A stretch of DNA of 64,000 nt from Opitutaceae bacterium (GCA_028688225.1 JAQTYQ010000010.1:1-64000); one strand, 5' to 3'. Shown: positions 1 through 8,553, numbered from the stretch's first letter. The notes: generated by a model from the sequence alone, not told the origin. Made by a program: numbers and translations.

Positions 1-2
1 AT

Positions 3-833
3 GACGATCCATGGACCACTACCGTTTGGGTCAATCCTAGCGGCGATTACAGCTCTTTGCCTAGGACTCCTGGCTACCCCACTGGGTGGTCGAGTGGGGG
101 CGGGGTTTTCATCCTCTCGAGTACAAAAAATTCAGATGGCAGTATCACCTATCGTACGACCACCGGTGTCTATATCGCTACTCGAGCAGGCAATCCTAAA
201 TTCAACTCCACCGGCAGGAAGCTCGTCGGCGGAGCGCATGTGTCGGCATTCGGCCCAAACAGTGAAGTACTGGGGATGGGCGGCACGCCTGGGCAGAGAG
301 GTGTATCTCCTTACCTGACTGGGAAGGGTCCCGGATATCAGGCATTCCCGTTTGTCTCGATGCTCATGAAAGAGGTGCAGATTCTGGATCAGGGGACCAG
401 CATTTTGGATCCCATGGTTGCCCTCTATGGGTACAACACTGTCAAAGACGTTCTCTCTCGGTACACCGAGATGCATCTGATTGCGGCGGAACTTCACGCC
501 AGTGCCTATGATAACCTGCCGGCAGGGGCGACAGTTGGCGACATGAGAGCCTACGTCCACGGCCTCGATGGCAGATATTATCGGGATTCAGGTGGAGCTG
601 GTACCAACCTTCGAACGGGAGCAGTCAACTACCTTAACTATACGCCAATTGCCAGCAACCCAGCCGCAGACATCTCGAATTATCTGTATAGCTTTGCCCA
701 ATATTTTCACGAGCCCGTCCACTATTTTTGGCAGCCGGTCACGGGGGTCAACGGGAGGGATGCGTCTTTCAGCGAAACCATGGCTTATGTGGGGTCGTAT
801 AGCTATCTCCAGGGCCTGAATAGCCGGTTCTAG
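3..833 (+). CDS. C-terminal part of a probable RHS/polymorphic-toxin protein (5' truncated by window edge)
   Basis: The frame is open to the left edge, so only the last 277 codons are visible. No family was recognised with certainty. The N-terminal visible part is rich in Gly, Ser, Thr and Tyr, the style of RHS or secreted repeat proteins, and a genuine YD-repeat fragment lies 0.8 kb downstream. The last third contains HEPVH (bases 708-722) followed 15 residues later by a Glu in SETMAYVGSY, which looks like a zinc-peptidase HExxH plus third ligand. However, the Pro after the Glu breaks the usual consensus. A small exported protein starts 3 bp after the stop, as immunity genes do. GC is visibly lower than in the cys operon. 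The toxin-tip role is inference. Confidence 0.5.
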   Translation, partial: DDPWTTTVWVNPSGDYSSLPRTPGYPTGWSSGGGVFILSSTKNSDGSITYRTTTGVYIATRAGNPKFNSTGRKLVGGAHVSAFGPNSEVLGMGGTPGQRGVSPYLTGKGPGYQAFPFVSMLMKEVQILDQGTSILDPMVALYGYNTVKDVLSRYTEMHLIAAELHASAYDNLPAGATVGDMRAYVHGLDGRYYRDSGGAGTNLRTGAVNYLNYTPIASNPAADISNYLYSFAQYFHEPVHYFWQPVTGVNGRDASFSETMAYVGSYSYLQGLNSRF

Positions 834-836
834 TAT

Positions 837-1319
837 ATGCAAATAAATAGAATACTCATGTTCAGTGCATGCATGCTGATGGTCCCACTCTGCTGCAGTG
901 CCCGAGCAGCCGACCTCAGGCGCATCTTTCAAGAAAACCGCGCCGATCTCGACCGTCTTGTGCGATCCATGGCCGAAGACCACGTCGATTATGTTTCTGG
1001 CGAAAAGGCGATAGGGAAGAGCAAGAGTGGAGTTTCCGCAGAGCGTCTCGCGTATTATCGCGAGCTGCTTGCGAAGCTCCACCTAGAGAGCTTCGGCAAT
1101 GTCAAAGGCCCGCCCTACTACGGGACGGTTTGTTCAGTGAATGCGGACGAGGGAGGGATCCAGTTGGGTTTTGCGTACGGGAACGTGCCCGAAGACCAGA
1201 TTGTCCACTCGCTCGATGAGGCCGGCCAAGTCGGAGTTCCTCAGCACGTGAGCCTAGACGGACGTTGGTACATGTACGTGCTTCGCTATAGGAACCTCGT
1301 GTCCCGGGGTCCTGACTGA
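837..1319 (+). CDS. Small exported protein, candidate immunity partner of the preceding gene
   Basis: A 160-residue protein beginning ATG three bases after the preceding stop, so the two are almost certainly co-transcribed. Residues 1-24 form a signal peptide ending in Ala-Arg-Ala before AADLRR, which suggests export to the periplasm. The mature part is charged and mostly helical at its start, then contains a compact segment with one Cys (VCSVNADEGG). No known family was recognised. Tight coupling to the putative toxin tip makes a periplasmic immunity role possible, but accessory-protein or unrelated roles are not excluded. Base composition resembles the upstream gene rather than the chromosomal core. 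Confidence 0.5.
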   Translation: MQINRILMFSACMLMVPLCCSARAADLRRIFQENRADLDRLVRSMAEDHVDYVSGEKAIGKSKSGVSAERLAYYRELLAKLHLESFGNVKGPPYYGTVCSVNADEGGIQLGFAYGNVPEDQIVHSLDEAGQVGVPQHVSLDGRWYMYVLRYRNLVSRGPD

Positions 1320-1374
1320 TCCCAGCATGGCCGATCTGAAAGGCTTCGGTTGTCGTTGAAGCCGGTGCCAGCGC

Positions 1375-1572
1375 CTACGGTAGGCCGACAACCTTGTCGA
1401 GCCGGGCGATGGTGATCTTGGCGACCCAGGGGCCGCGGCCGACGGTGCCGGCATAGCGCGCGTCCTGGGCGGAGACGGAGGCGAGGCCGTGCTCGTTGAT
1501 GAGATCGACCAGCTTCCCCAGCCGCGCGCCGGTCACGACCACGTCGGCCGTGGAAGACGAAGACGGAAGACG
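1375..1572 (-). pseudogene. Remnant of an unidentified gene (C-terminal end only)
   Basis: On the minus strand a coherent peptide ends at a stop at 1375-1377. It includes DVVVTGARLGKLVDLINEHG and, further on, RGPWVAKITIARLDKVVGLP. It reads like real protein with strong codon bias, but the frame is closed by a TGA at 1573-1575 and has no start codon or ribosome binding site. It is therefore best seen as the 3' end of a gene whose front was lost. The family is not recognised. Confidence 0.4.
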
Positions 1573-1611
1573 TCAGGTCTTGACTCTTGACAATAAGCCG
1601 TGTGGGGCGGA

Positions 1612-1703
1612 GAAACACGACCTGGAGTTCGGCCGCGGTGGCGCGGTTCGACTATACGTATGACAACGTGGGCCGGCGGTCCTCCGCCGTGCAGTCAGAA
1701 TAA
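1612..1703 (+). pseudogene. Orphan YD-repeat (RHS) fragment
   Basis: The plus-strand frame ending at TAA 1701-1703 reads ...VARFDYTYDNVGRRSSAV..., a textbook RHS/YD repeat unit (xxYxYDxxGRRxx). Only about 30 codons survive, with no start codon. It marks decay or recombination of an RHS gene family locus and supports the reading of the left-edge gene as an RHS protein tip. Confidence 0.6.
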
Positions 1704-1731
1704 GGAATAAGGGGTCCGTAACACCTACGTG

Positions 1732-1852
1732 ACGATGGTTTGGACCGGCGCTTGTTGTCGATATCGGCCCGGCTGACCGGCCGCAGCGAGGCCGGCTGCA
1801 GAGGACACGGGGTTGCACTTCTGCCGCGCGCCACCCGGGAAATCGCACCGAG
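1732..1852 (+). repeat. Dispersed intergenic repeat, copy A
   Basis: About 120 bp beginning ACGATGGTTTGG and ending near CACCCGGGAAATCGCACCGA. It shares its start, middle (GGCCGGC...) and end with a copy at 31655-31802, and its end and middle with a third copy at 61391-61501. All three copies lie between genes. Copy A is the most diverged. Confidence 0.55.
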
Positions 1853-1857
1853 TGAGG

Positions 1858-3180
1858 CTACAGTCCGGCCCGGTCCACATAGGTTTCCTCCGGCCGGACC
1901 GCGGGCCCCGCCTCCAGGATCATGCCGGCGGCCACGGTGGCGTTGGTGAACTCGTCGATGAGGATCAGGCTGCCGGTGTTGCGGTTGCGCTTGTAGCTGT
2001 CGTAAAACAGCGGCACCGCGCTCCGCAGATGGATGCGCCCGATGTCGTTCATGCCGATCGCCACGTCTTCCTCCTGTTTGTGGAGCGTGTTGATGTTCAT
2101 CTTGTACCGGACATCCTTGATGACGCACCGGGCCTCGCGGGTCGTATGGCGGAGGACATAACGGCCGCCGGGTTGCAGTTTTTTCTCGGCGAACCAGCAG
2201 ACCATCACCTCAAGGTCCTGCCCGACCTGCGGCAGGTTGTGGGGTTTGGCCAGCATGTCACCGCGGCTGACATCGATCTCGTCCTCGAGCGTCAGCACGG
2301 CATTCATCGGGGAAAAAGCCTCGGCGACCGGCCCGGTCAGGCCGTGGATCTGCCGGATGCGCGTCCTCAGGCCCGACGGCAACGCCACGATTTCATCGCC
2401 GGGCTTGAACACGCCGCCGGCCATGCGGCCGGCGAGACCGCGAAAGTCGTGATGCACGTCGGAGTTTGGGCGGATGACCCACTGCACGGGGAAGCGCGGA
2501 TCGACGTGATTGGCATCGCTGCCCACGTAGGCCGTCTCCAGGGTGTACAGCAGCGGACTGCCCCGGTACCAGGGCATCCGCTCGGAACGCTCGACGACGT
2601 TGTCGCCATGCAGCGCGCTGATCGGGATGAACGTGATGTCCGCAATCTCGAGGCGCGAGGCAAACGCGGAGAACTGCGCAACGATCTCCTCGAACACCTC
2701 CTCCCGGTACCCGACGAGGTCCATCTTGTTCAGGCACACCACGAGATGCGGGATGCGCAGGAGGGAGGCGAGGAAGGCATGCCGGCAGGTCTGCTCGACG
2801 ATGCCCTTGCGCGCGTCGACCAGCACGATGGCGAGGCTGGCCGTGGAGGCGCCGGTCACCATGTTGCGGGTGTATTGGATGTGGCCGGGCGTGTCGGCGA
2901 TGATGAACTTGCGCCGGGGGGTGGCGAAATAGCGATAAGCGACATCAATGGTGATGCCCTGCTCGCGCTCGGCGCGCAGTCCGTCGGTGAGGAGCGCCAG
3001 GTTGAGGTTCTCCTCGCCCCGTTGCGCGGTGGCCCGTTCGATCGCCTCGAGCTGGTCTTCAAAGATGGCCTTGGAATCGTAGAGCAGCCGGCCGATCAGC
3101 GTGCTCTTGCCGTCATCGACGCTGCCCGCGGTGGTGAATCGCAGGAGGCCCATGGAAAGGTGGCTTTTGTCGGTGGACAT
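1858..3180 (-). CDS. cysN: Sulfate adenylyltransferase subunit 1 (GTPase subunit)
   Basis: Large regulatory subunit of ATP sulfurylase. GTP hydrolysis by CysN drives APS synthesis from sulfate and ATP by CysD in assimilatory sulfate reduction (cytoplasm). It is an EF-Tu-like GTPase with P-loop GSVDDGKS at residues 19-26, DTPGH at 96-100 and NKMD at 151-154, followed by beta-barrel domains 2 and 3. At 440 residues it is a little shorter than E. coli CysN (475) and has no fused APS kinase. It is the last gene of the minus-strand operon cysC-cysD-cysN, 28 bp downstream of cysD. Confidence 0.95.
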   Translation of the reverse strand: MSTDKSHLSMGLLRFTTAGSVDDGKSTLIGRLLYDSKAIFEDQLEAIERATAQRGEENLNLALLTDGLRAEREQGITIDVAYRYFATPRRKFIIADTPGHIQYTRNMVTGASTASLAIVLVDARKGIVEQTCRHAFLASLLRIPHLVVCLNKMDLVGYREEVFEEIVAQFSAFASRLEIADITFIPISALHGDNVVERSERMPWYRGSPLLYTLETAYVGSDANHVDPRFPVQWVIRPNSDVHHDFRGLAGRMAGGVFKPGDEIVALPSGLRTRIRQIHGLTGPVAEAFSPMNAVLTLEDEIDVSRGDMLAKPHNLPQVGQDLEVMVCWFAEKKLQPGGRYVLRHTTREARCVIKDVRYKMNINTLHKQEEDVAIGMNDIGRIHLRSAVPLFYDSYKRNRNTGSLILIDEFTNATVAAGMILEAGPAVRPEETYVDRAGL

Positions 3181-3208
3181 GCGGAAGAATGGGTGGCGGG
3201 ACGAGATC

Positions 3209-4114
3209 TCAGAAGTATCCCGCCTTCTTGCGATCCTCCATCGCGGTTTCGGAGCGCCGGTCGTCGGCGCGGGCGCCGCGCTCGGTCACGCGCGCGGCCG
3301 CCACCTCCTGGATGATGTCGTCCAGGGTGGCGGCGGTCGATTCGACTGCGCCGGTGCAGGTCATGTCGCCCACGGTGCGGAAGCGGACGCGCCTGGTCTC
3401 ATAGCGCTCACCGTTGAGCAGGGTGATGTAAGGCGACTTCGCCAGCAGCATGCCGCCGCGATTCACGATTTCGCGCTGGTGCGAGAAATAGATCGGGGGG
3501 ATACCGAGTTTTTCCCGGGTCAGATACTGCCACACATCCATCTCCGTCCAGTTGCTGAGCGGAAACACGCGGAAGTGCTCGCCCTGGTGCTTGCGGCCGT
3601 TGAACAGATTCCAGAGTTCCGGTCGCTGATTCTTCGGGTCCCACTGGCCGAATTCGTCGCGGTGCGAGAAGAACCGCTCCTTGGCCCGGGCCTTTTCCTC
3701 GTCGCGGCGCGCTCCGCCCAGCGCGGCGTCAAATTTGAATTCCTCGATCGCGTCGAGCAGCGTGATGGTCTGCAGGGCGTTGCGACTGGGGTTGGGCCCC
3801 TTCTCCTCCACCGCCCGGCCGCGCTTGATCGAGTCCTCCACCGCCCGTACGATCAGGCGTGCGCCCGTGGTCTCGACGAGGCGGTCGCGAAACTCGATGG
3901 TCTCGGGAAAGTTGTGCCCGGTGTCGATGTGCAGCAACGGGAAGGGCAATTTGCCCGGCCAGAAGGCCTTTTGGGCCAGCCGGACCATGACGATGGAGTC
4001 CTTGCCGCCGGAGAACATCAGCGCCGGCCGCTCGAACTGGGCCGCGACTTCCCGCATCACGAAGACGGCCTCATGCTCGAGTTGGTCGAGATGTGTCAGG
4101 TTGTAGGAACTCAT
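3209..4114 (-). CDS. cysD: Sulfate adenylyltransferase subunit 2
   Basis: Catalytic subunit of heterodimeric ATP sulfurylase, making adenosine 5'-phosphosulfate from ATP and sulfate. It is a PP-loop (adenine nucleotide alpha-hydrolase) protein with SGGKDS at residues 35-40. The family-typical HIDTGHNFPETIEFRD and GGARRDEEKARAKER blocks follow. Its 301 residues are the normal length. It lies between cysC (42 bp upstream) and cysN. No cysH or cysJI genes are in the window, so APS/PAPS reduction must be encoded elsewhere. Confidence 0.96.
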   Translation of the reverse strand: MSSYNLTHLDQLEHEAVFVMREVAAQFERPALMFSGGKDSIVMVRLAQKAFWPGKLPFPLLHIDTGHNFPETIEFRDRLVETTGARLIVRAVEDSIKRGRAVEEKGPNPSRNALQTITLLDAIEEFKFDAALGGARRDEEKARAKERFFSHRDEFGQWDPKNQRPELWNLFNGRKHQGEHFRVFPLSNWTEMDVWQYLTREKLGIPPIYFSHQREIVNRGGMLLAKSPYITLLNGERYETRRVRFRTVGDMTCTGAVESTAATLDDIIQEVAAARVTERGARADDRRSETAMEDRKKAGYF

Positions 4115-4156
4115 GCGGAAAGGATTGGTTTGACGGAGTCGGAGGCGGAACGGATG

Positions 4157-4771
4157 TCAGCGGGACGGCAGCTTGAGCCGGGAGTGCACCAGCGAATCAA
4201 GGCGTTCCAACGACTGAGCGATCGTCTCCCGGTCGGTCGTGATCACGAGATCCGCCTGAACGGGCGGCTCAAACGGGGCATCATGCCCGGTGAACTGCCG
4301 GATCTGGCCCTGGCCGGCCTTGGCATAAAGTCCCTTCGGATCGCGCCGGGCGCAGGTATCGGCGGACGCCTCCACGTATACTTCCACGAAATCATCGGCG
4401 CCGATGATGCGGCGGGCCAGCTCCCGCAGGGCGCGCGTCGGCGTGATGAAAGCGCAGATGACGACAATCCCCGCCTGGACGAAGAGCTTCGCCACCTCGG
4501 CCACACGCCGGATGTTCTCCGCGCGATCTGCCTCGCTGAACCCAAGGTCCCGATTCAAGCCCGTGCGTACATTGTCCCCGTCGAGCAGATGGGTGACCAA
4601 ACCCTCCGCATGCAGGCGGCGCTCCAGTGCCGCGGCCAGCGTGCTTTTGCCCGAGCCTGAAAGTCCGTAAAGCCACACCACCCGGCCCTGCTGGCGCAGC
4701 CGCGCCTCTTTTTCTCCCCGCGACAGGATTCGGTCGAAAACTGGATGGATGTTTTCCGGCAGATCAGCCAT
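4157..4771 (-). CDS. cysC: Adenylylsulfate (APS) kinase
   Basis: Phosphorylates APS at the 3' hydroxyl to make PAPS, the third enzyme of sulfate activation. Walker A GLSGSGKST is at residues 36-44. The diagnostic LLDGDNVRTGLNRDLGFS block and RRVAEVAKLF follow, and a YAKAGQGQIRQFTG lid region is near residue 155. At 204 residues it is full length. It is the first gene of cysC-cysD-cysN. The ATG at 4771 is followed downstream by a short gap to cysD, and a promoter-like sequence lies just upstream. Confidence 0.95.
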   Translation of the reverse strand: MADLPENIHPVFDRILSRGEKEARLRQQGRVVWLYGLSGSGKSTLAAALERRLHAEGLVTHLLDGDNVRTGLNRDLGFSEADRAENIRRVAEVAKLFVQAGIVVICAFITPTRALRELARRIIGADDFVEVYVEASADTCARRDPKGLYAKAGQGQIRQFTGHDAPFEPPVQADLVITTDRETIAQSLERLDSLVHSRLKLPSR

Positions 4772-4799
4772 TTGTTTGGTTCATTACCTAAAAAGATAA

Positions 4800-4830
4800 G
4801 TTATAGCCGGAGAGCGGAGCCTCGCGTCAA
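4800..4830 (-). promoter_or_regulatory. Candidate sigma-70 promoter of cysCDN
   Basis: On the minus strand TTGACG (4830-4825) and TATAAC (4805-4800) are separated by 19 bp, in an A+T-richer stretch 29 bp upstream of the cysC start. The spacer is long, so the call is tentative. Confidence 0.4.
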
Positions 4831-4838
4831 TAAATCTT

Positions 4839-5636
4839 TTAAGGTCTTGGTGCCTTAGCGTCAATCATCGGCGCTGCATATCGTTCCTTTTCAGCAACCT
4901 CCAAGTAACGTTCCAACTCGCGAATCCGTGCGAGCACCACCCCGGACATCGCTTGTTCATCATCGGCTGGCAAACCCGGGTGCAGATTGCGCAGCCAGAC
5001 ATAGGCTTCCGGGTATCGTCCTTGTCGCTTCAGCAGTTCCGCATAAATTCGTCCGGCATAATAAGGCGCGTCCGGGGCTTCCGCCGCCTCCCGGTACCAC
5101 CGCGCGGCGGCAGCAAGATCCTTCCGGGCGTAGAGATGGATGTTGGCCATCTCCACGCAGATCGCGGCGCGGTGCGGATGATGATGCCGCGCCTCTTCCA
5201 AGCGTTGCAGGGCGGCCGCAGCTTGTTCTTCGCTGATCCGTCTCCTCGCTTCCGCGGGCGCACCGCGGCCGTCGTCGGCCAGACGCCATTGCGCCATGTC
5301 GTAGGCGATCATGCGTGCGCCGTGCAGCCAGAAGCAAAGCGGACGTTCGTCGGCCAGCGTGACCAGCCGGACCAGCGCCTGCGTGGCGGGCAGATTTTCC
5401 TCCGTCCACACCCGATACGTCTGCAGCCAGAGCAAATCAGCCGCCAGGGCGCGAAACCCTCCCAGCAGCGCCACACTGATCCCCTGCCCTGCGATCGCAC
5501 TGAAATTGTCGGCCCGGACAGCCGCCCGCGGCATCCCCTCCGCACGAATCACCCATGACTTCACCGGCTGCAGCACCGTCCCTGCAGCCAGCAAGGTTGA
5601 AAAGAAGATCACGGCGACTTTGCCCCTAGAGCTCAC
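4839..5636 (-). CDS. Membrane-anchored TPR-like protein of the ABC exporter operon
   Basis: A 265-residue protein of no recognised family. The GTG at 5636 is preferred: it overlaps the permease stop by 11 bp, giving translational coupling, whereas the upstream extension only mirrors permease coding sequence. A single hydrophobic segment (KVAVIFFSTLLAAG) follows the start. After it comes an alpha-helical region with TPR-like helical pairs (VEMANIHLYARKDLAAAARW, then YAGRIYAELLKRQGRYPEAY) and a charged tail. It is probably an inner-membrane protein with a periplasmic helical domain, acting with the upstream ATPase and permease. The function is unknown. Confidence 0.6.
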   Translation of the reverse strand: MSSRGKVAVIFFSTLLAAGTVLQPVKSWVIRAEGMPRAAVRADNFSAIAGQGISVALLGGFRALAADLLWLQTYRVWTEENLPATQALVRLVTLADERPLCFWLHGARMIAYDMAQWRLADDGRGAPAEARRRISEEQAAAALQRLEEARHHHPHRAAICVEMANIHLYARKDLAAAARWYREAAEAPDAPYYAGRIYAELLKRQGRYPEAYVWLRNLHPGLPADDEQAMSGVVLARIRELERYLEVAEKERYAAPMIDAKAPRP

Positions 5637-6462
5637 GGTGCCGGAAACAATAAACCGCCAGCCCGCTGAAAACAGCCATGTAGCCCACCGCGTAGATCGC
5701 AATTCCTCCGACGAGGTTGAGCGGCAGCGACTCTCCGGCGGCCACCTTGTCGGCGACAGCGAACAGCTGGAAGTCGGGCAAAGCCAGGCCGAGCAGCCGG
5801 CTGCCGCCGCGCAGCCAGAGTGAGTCCGTGTTTCCGGGAAAGTCGCGCACGAGATGGAGCAAATGACCCGCGACCAGCGCCAGAAAACCGACGCCCACGG
5901 CGAACAGGCTGCTCCGTGCGTAGCTGGCGACCAGCAGGGTGAGCGCGGCGAGCACGCCCAGTTTCAACCATTGCACCAGCCCGCACAAGGCAACGCCGGC
6001 ATAGGCCACCCGGCGCCCATCCGGGAAGGCCTCAGGAGCGGTGCCCATCAGCGCCGTCTCCCGCCACCAGAGCAGCCCTGCCAGCAACGCGGTCCCCAAG
6101 CCGCAGTACCCCAGCAATAACAGCAGCACGCCACCGAGTTTGCCCAGGACGAATTCCATCCGCCAGACGGGTTTGGCGAGCACGGTGAGCACGGTGCGGC
6201 GCTCGATCTCGCTGAAGAACAGCTGGGCCATGCCCACGATGCCAAAAATCGCGCCAAAAACCGCCAGCGCCCCGAAGCCGGCGTCCAGCAGGAACTTCAA
6301 CTCGGACGTGCCGAAGTTGAAGTCCCGCAGAACGAGCGCCACTCCGACCGTGGCCGCAGCCACCAAGATCAACAGCAGAGGCAGCCGTTGCCTCACGGCT
6401 TCGCGCAAGGTGTATTCCGCAATCAAGGCCACGCGGATCGGGGAAAACGTCACGCGCTTCAT
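5626..6462 (-). CDS. ABC-2 type exporter permease
   Basis: A 278-residue integral membrane protein with about six hydrophobic helices (for example PLLLILVAAATVGVALVL and VFGAIFGIVGMAQLFF). It is of the ABC-2/NosY-like permease type, in which a cytoplasmic segment such as SEIERRTVLTVLAKPVWRME follows the second helix. That segment is typical of this family. Its start overlaps the ATPase stop by 4 bp, so the two form one exporter. The substrate cannot be told from sequence; NosFY-like and Gld-like exporters are alternatives. Confidence 0.8.
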   Translation of the reverse strand: MKRVTFSPIRVALIAEYTLREAVRQRLPLLLILVAAATVGVALVLRDFNFGTSELKFLLDAGFGALAVFGAIFGIVGMAQLFFSEIERRTVLTVLAKPVWRMEFVLGKLGGVLLLLLGYCGLGTALLAGLLWWRETALMGTAPEAFPDGRRVAYAGVALCGLVQWLKLGVLAALTLLVASYARSSLFAVGVGFLALVAGHLLHLVRDFPGNTDSLWLRGGSRLLGLALPDFQLFAVADKVAAGESLPLNLVGGIAIYAVGYMAVFSGLAVYCFRHREL

Positions 6463-7322
6463 GATGGCGTATTCCCCCCGCCATTTCGGTCGCCGACCGT
6501 CTCCCGGAACACCCGATCCAATCCGATCCGCGGCGTTTCCACGCCCCGCAAGCTGCTCCCATGCGCGCGCAGCCAGGAGTCGAGTTCCTCGATCCCTGGG
6601 TCCGGGAGCGGATCGACCAGCAGGGCCACCTGCCTCTTCCGCTGCGTGAGCGCATCCACGGAGCCCTGCCGTACGATCCGGCCGCGGTGGAGCAGGACCA
6701 CGCGGTCACAAAGTTCCTCCACTTGTCCGAGGAGATGCGAACTGAACAGCACGGTCCGCCCCTGCGCCTTGAGGCGTTTGATCAGTTTGCCGACCTCCTC
6801 GACGCCACCCGGGTCCATCCCGGAAGCGGGCTCGTCGAGAATAACCAGCCGCGGTTCCAGGATCAGCACCAGTGCCAGTCCCAGGCGCTGTCGCATGCCT
6901 TGTGAATACGTGCCCACGCGCCGGTGCATGGCGTTCCGCAGCCCCGCCTGGGCAATCACCGCCCCGGCGCGTTCCTGCAGTCCGCGGCGAGCCGCCCCGC
7001 CGAGCCGTGCATGGTAGCACACCAGCTCGAATCCGGTCAGCTGCGGGCAAAAATCCGGCGCTTCCGGCAGATAGCCCACCCCGAGCCGCGCAGCCACAAG
7101 GTCGCTTGGCACGCCGAACACCCGGCAGACCCCGGCGGTCGGTGCGAGCAGACCCAGGATGATCTTGAGCAGCGTACTCTTGCCCGAGCCGTTCGGTCCC
7201 AGCAAGCCCATGATCTCGCCCTCCCGGACTTGCAGCGTAACACCGTCCAAAGCGCGCACCCGGGGCCCGTGCCACGCCGGACGAAAATCCTTGGCCAGGC
7301 CTTCAACTTCGATGGCATTCAC
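6459..7322 (-). CDS. ABC transporter ATP-binding protein
   Basis: Nucleotide-binding subunit of the ABC-2 exporter. The GTG at 7322 is chosen because it lies 8 bp after the acylphosphatase stop, with AAGGCGAG in front. From there the protein has 287 residues, with Walker A GPNGSGKST (42-50) and Walker B VILDEPASGMDPGG. The signature reads YSQGMRQRL instead of LSGGQ, as is common in the CcmA/NosF-like branch. The C-terminal about 70 residues form the extra domain usual in this branch. It is translationally coupled to the permease. Confidence 0.88.
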   Translation of the reverse strand: MNAIEVEGLAKDFRPAWHGPRVRALDGVTLQVREGEIMGLLGPNGSGKSTLLKIILGLLAPTAGVCRVFGVPSDLVAARLGVGYLPEAPDFCPQLTGFELVCYHARLGGAARRGLQERAGAVIAQAGLRNAMHRRVGTYSQGMRQRLGLALVLILEPRLVILDEPASGMDPGGVEEVGKLIKRLKAQGRTVLFSSHLLGQVEELCDRVVLLHRGRIVRQGSVDALTQRKRQVALLVDPLPDPGIEELDSWLRAHGSSLRGVETPRIGLDRVFRETVGDRNGGGNTPS

Positions 7323-7330
7323 GACTCGCC

Positions 7331-7615
7331 TTACCGGATGGAAAACCCGTTGAACCGGCGGGCGCGGAGTGAACTCGCACGCTCGACCTTGCACACATAG
7401 CCGTGCATGCGCTCCTCAATGGCCGCAATGAAGCCGTCGACTTCGGCCTTGGCCCCCTCCACCTCGATGCGAACCCGTCCATCCGGCAGGTTCTGCACAT
7501 ATCCGGCGACCTCGAATTCCCGGGCGACCTGCAGGGCGGTGTAGCGAAAGCCCACCCCCTGCACGCGCCCGGAACAATGGACCACCTCGTAATGAACTTC
7601 GTCGCCGGCAGGCAT
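7331..7615 (-). CDS. acyP: Acylphosphatase
   Basis: Small cytoplasmic enzyme (94 residues from ATG 7615) that hydrolyses acyl phosphates. The signature GRVQGVGFRY holds the phosphate-binding Arg24, and the catalytic Asn42 is in YVQNLPDGRV. Both match the classic acylphosphatase positions. An upstream TTG at 7657 would add 14 residues that look non-family, so ATG 7615 is preferred. It is the first gene of a minus-strand run with the ABC exporter, but no functional link between them is known. Confidence 0.92.
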   Translation of the reverse strand: MPAGDEVHYEVVHCSGRVQGVGFRYTALQVAREFEVAGYVQNLPDGRVRIEVEGAKAEVDGFIAAIEERMHGYVCKVERASSLRARRFNGFSIR

Positions 7616-7759
7616 GACGACAGGCTTGCCGGATCGGCGTTTTTCATCAATCCGCAAAATTGCGAGGAATATCCGCCCTCAGCGTGACAGGGTTTTTCGT
7701 TGCCTTCCCTGCTTTCCTCCACCCACACTGCGCGACCAGGCTGAAAAGCCCCTCCCGAG

Positions 7760-8452
7760 ATGAGCGACTTTGAATCCGAAGGTTTTTTTGAGAACGAATG
7801 GGACGAATGCGGCGACTTGGCTTGGAACGAATTTGACTGGGAGCGCTACCTCCGGGAACAGGACGACACCCTGCATCGCTATCTCGCCCACTATGAAAGG
7901 CTGAAGGGCCATCCCGAGCGCATTGACGAGGCTGCCCGGCTGATGGGCTGGGATGACGGAGCGCGGGGCGGGGAGACGGACGGCGCCGGGGACAACCGGG
8001 ATGCGGAGAGCGGGTCGGGTGACGCCCAACCCATCGGCGACAATTGCATCGAGCCTTACACGCTGCACCAAAACCCCGTCTTCATCGCCACCAAGGCCAT
8101 CTATCTCAGTTTGAAGCGCGCCTGGGAGCGCCTGGCCGGCGAGGGCGACAAAATCCCGCAGCCGCTGGCGCTGCACACCAGCCTGCACCGGGGCGAGGAG
8201 CATGCCGTCCTCGGGGTGCAGGCGCTCGATCTGGGTGACTTTGCGCTGGCCGTAAGCCTCTTCAAACGGGCACTGCAGGAATTGAACCATACCCTGGCCC
8301 TGTCCGACGATCCTGCCGCCGTCGCGAACCGCTTCCTGACCGGCTGGAAGGAGGACGCGCTCCCCCGCCTGTTCGACCTGCGCGAAATCTGGCTGCGGGT
8401 CATCAACGAATGCCGGGAAGAACTGGAACGGCGGGTTGACGAGGAAGGTTGA
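7760..8452 (+). CDS. Acidic hypothetical protein
   Basis: A 230-residue soluble protein of no recognised family. The N-terminal 45 residues are very acidic and aromatic (DFESEGFFENEWDECGDLAW). The middle, about residues 68-95, is a low-complexity Gly/Asp stretch, likely disordered. The C-terminal half is helical (NPVFIATKAIYLSLKRAWER... and DFALAVSLFKRALQELN), with no catalytic signature. It stands alone on the plus strand between acyP and tRNA-Ser. Codon use is typical of the chromosome, so it is probably a real lineage-specific gene. Confidence 0.7.
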   Translation: MSDFESEGFFENEWDECGDLAWNEFDWERYLREQDDTLHRYLAHYERLKGHPERIDEAARLMGWDDGARGGETDGAGDNRDAESGSGDAQPIGDNCIEPYTLHQNPVFIATKAIYLSLKRAWERLAGEGDKIPQPLALHTSLHRGEEHAVLGVQALDLGDFALAVSLFKRALQELNHTLALSDDPAAVANRFLTGWKEDALPRLFDLREIWLRVINECREELERRVDEEG

Positions 8453-8509
8453 TCCCGCTGCAGCCTCCCGGATCGGACTGCGGCGGGCGGACTGTTTCCG
8501 AAAAGAGCC

Positions 8510-8538
8510 TTGCACTCGCTTTGCGGCGCCGTTTGCCT
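8510..8538 (+). promoter_or_regulatory. Candidate promoter of tRNA-Ser
   Basis: TTGCAC (8510-8515) and TTGCCT (8533-8538) are spaced by 17 bp and end 15 bp before the mature tRNA 5' end. The -10 box is weak, so the call rests mainly on position. Confidence 0.3.
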
Positions 8539-8553
8539 ACCAACCCGCTTCCC

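Noticed and set aside
1813-3315. Long plus-strand open frame (about 500 codons)
   Set aside because: It is the antisense of cysN and cysD, whose protein motifs are unmistakable; high GC creates long shadow frames.
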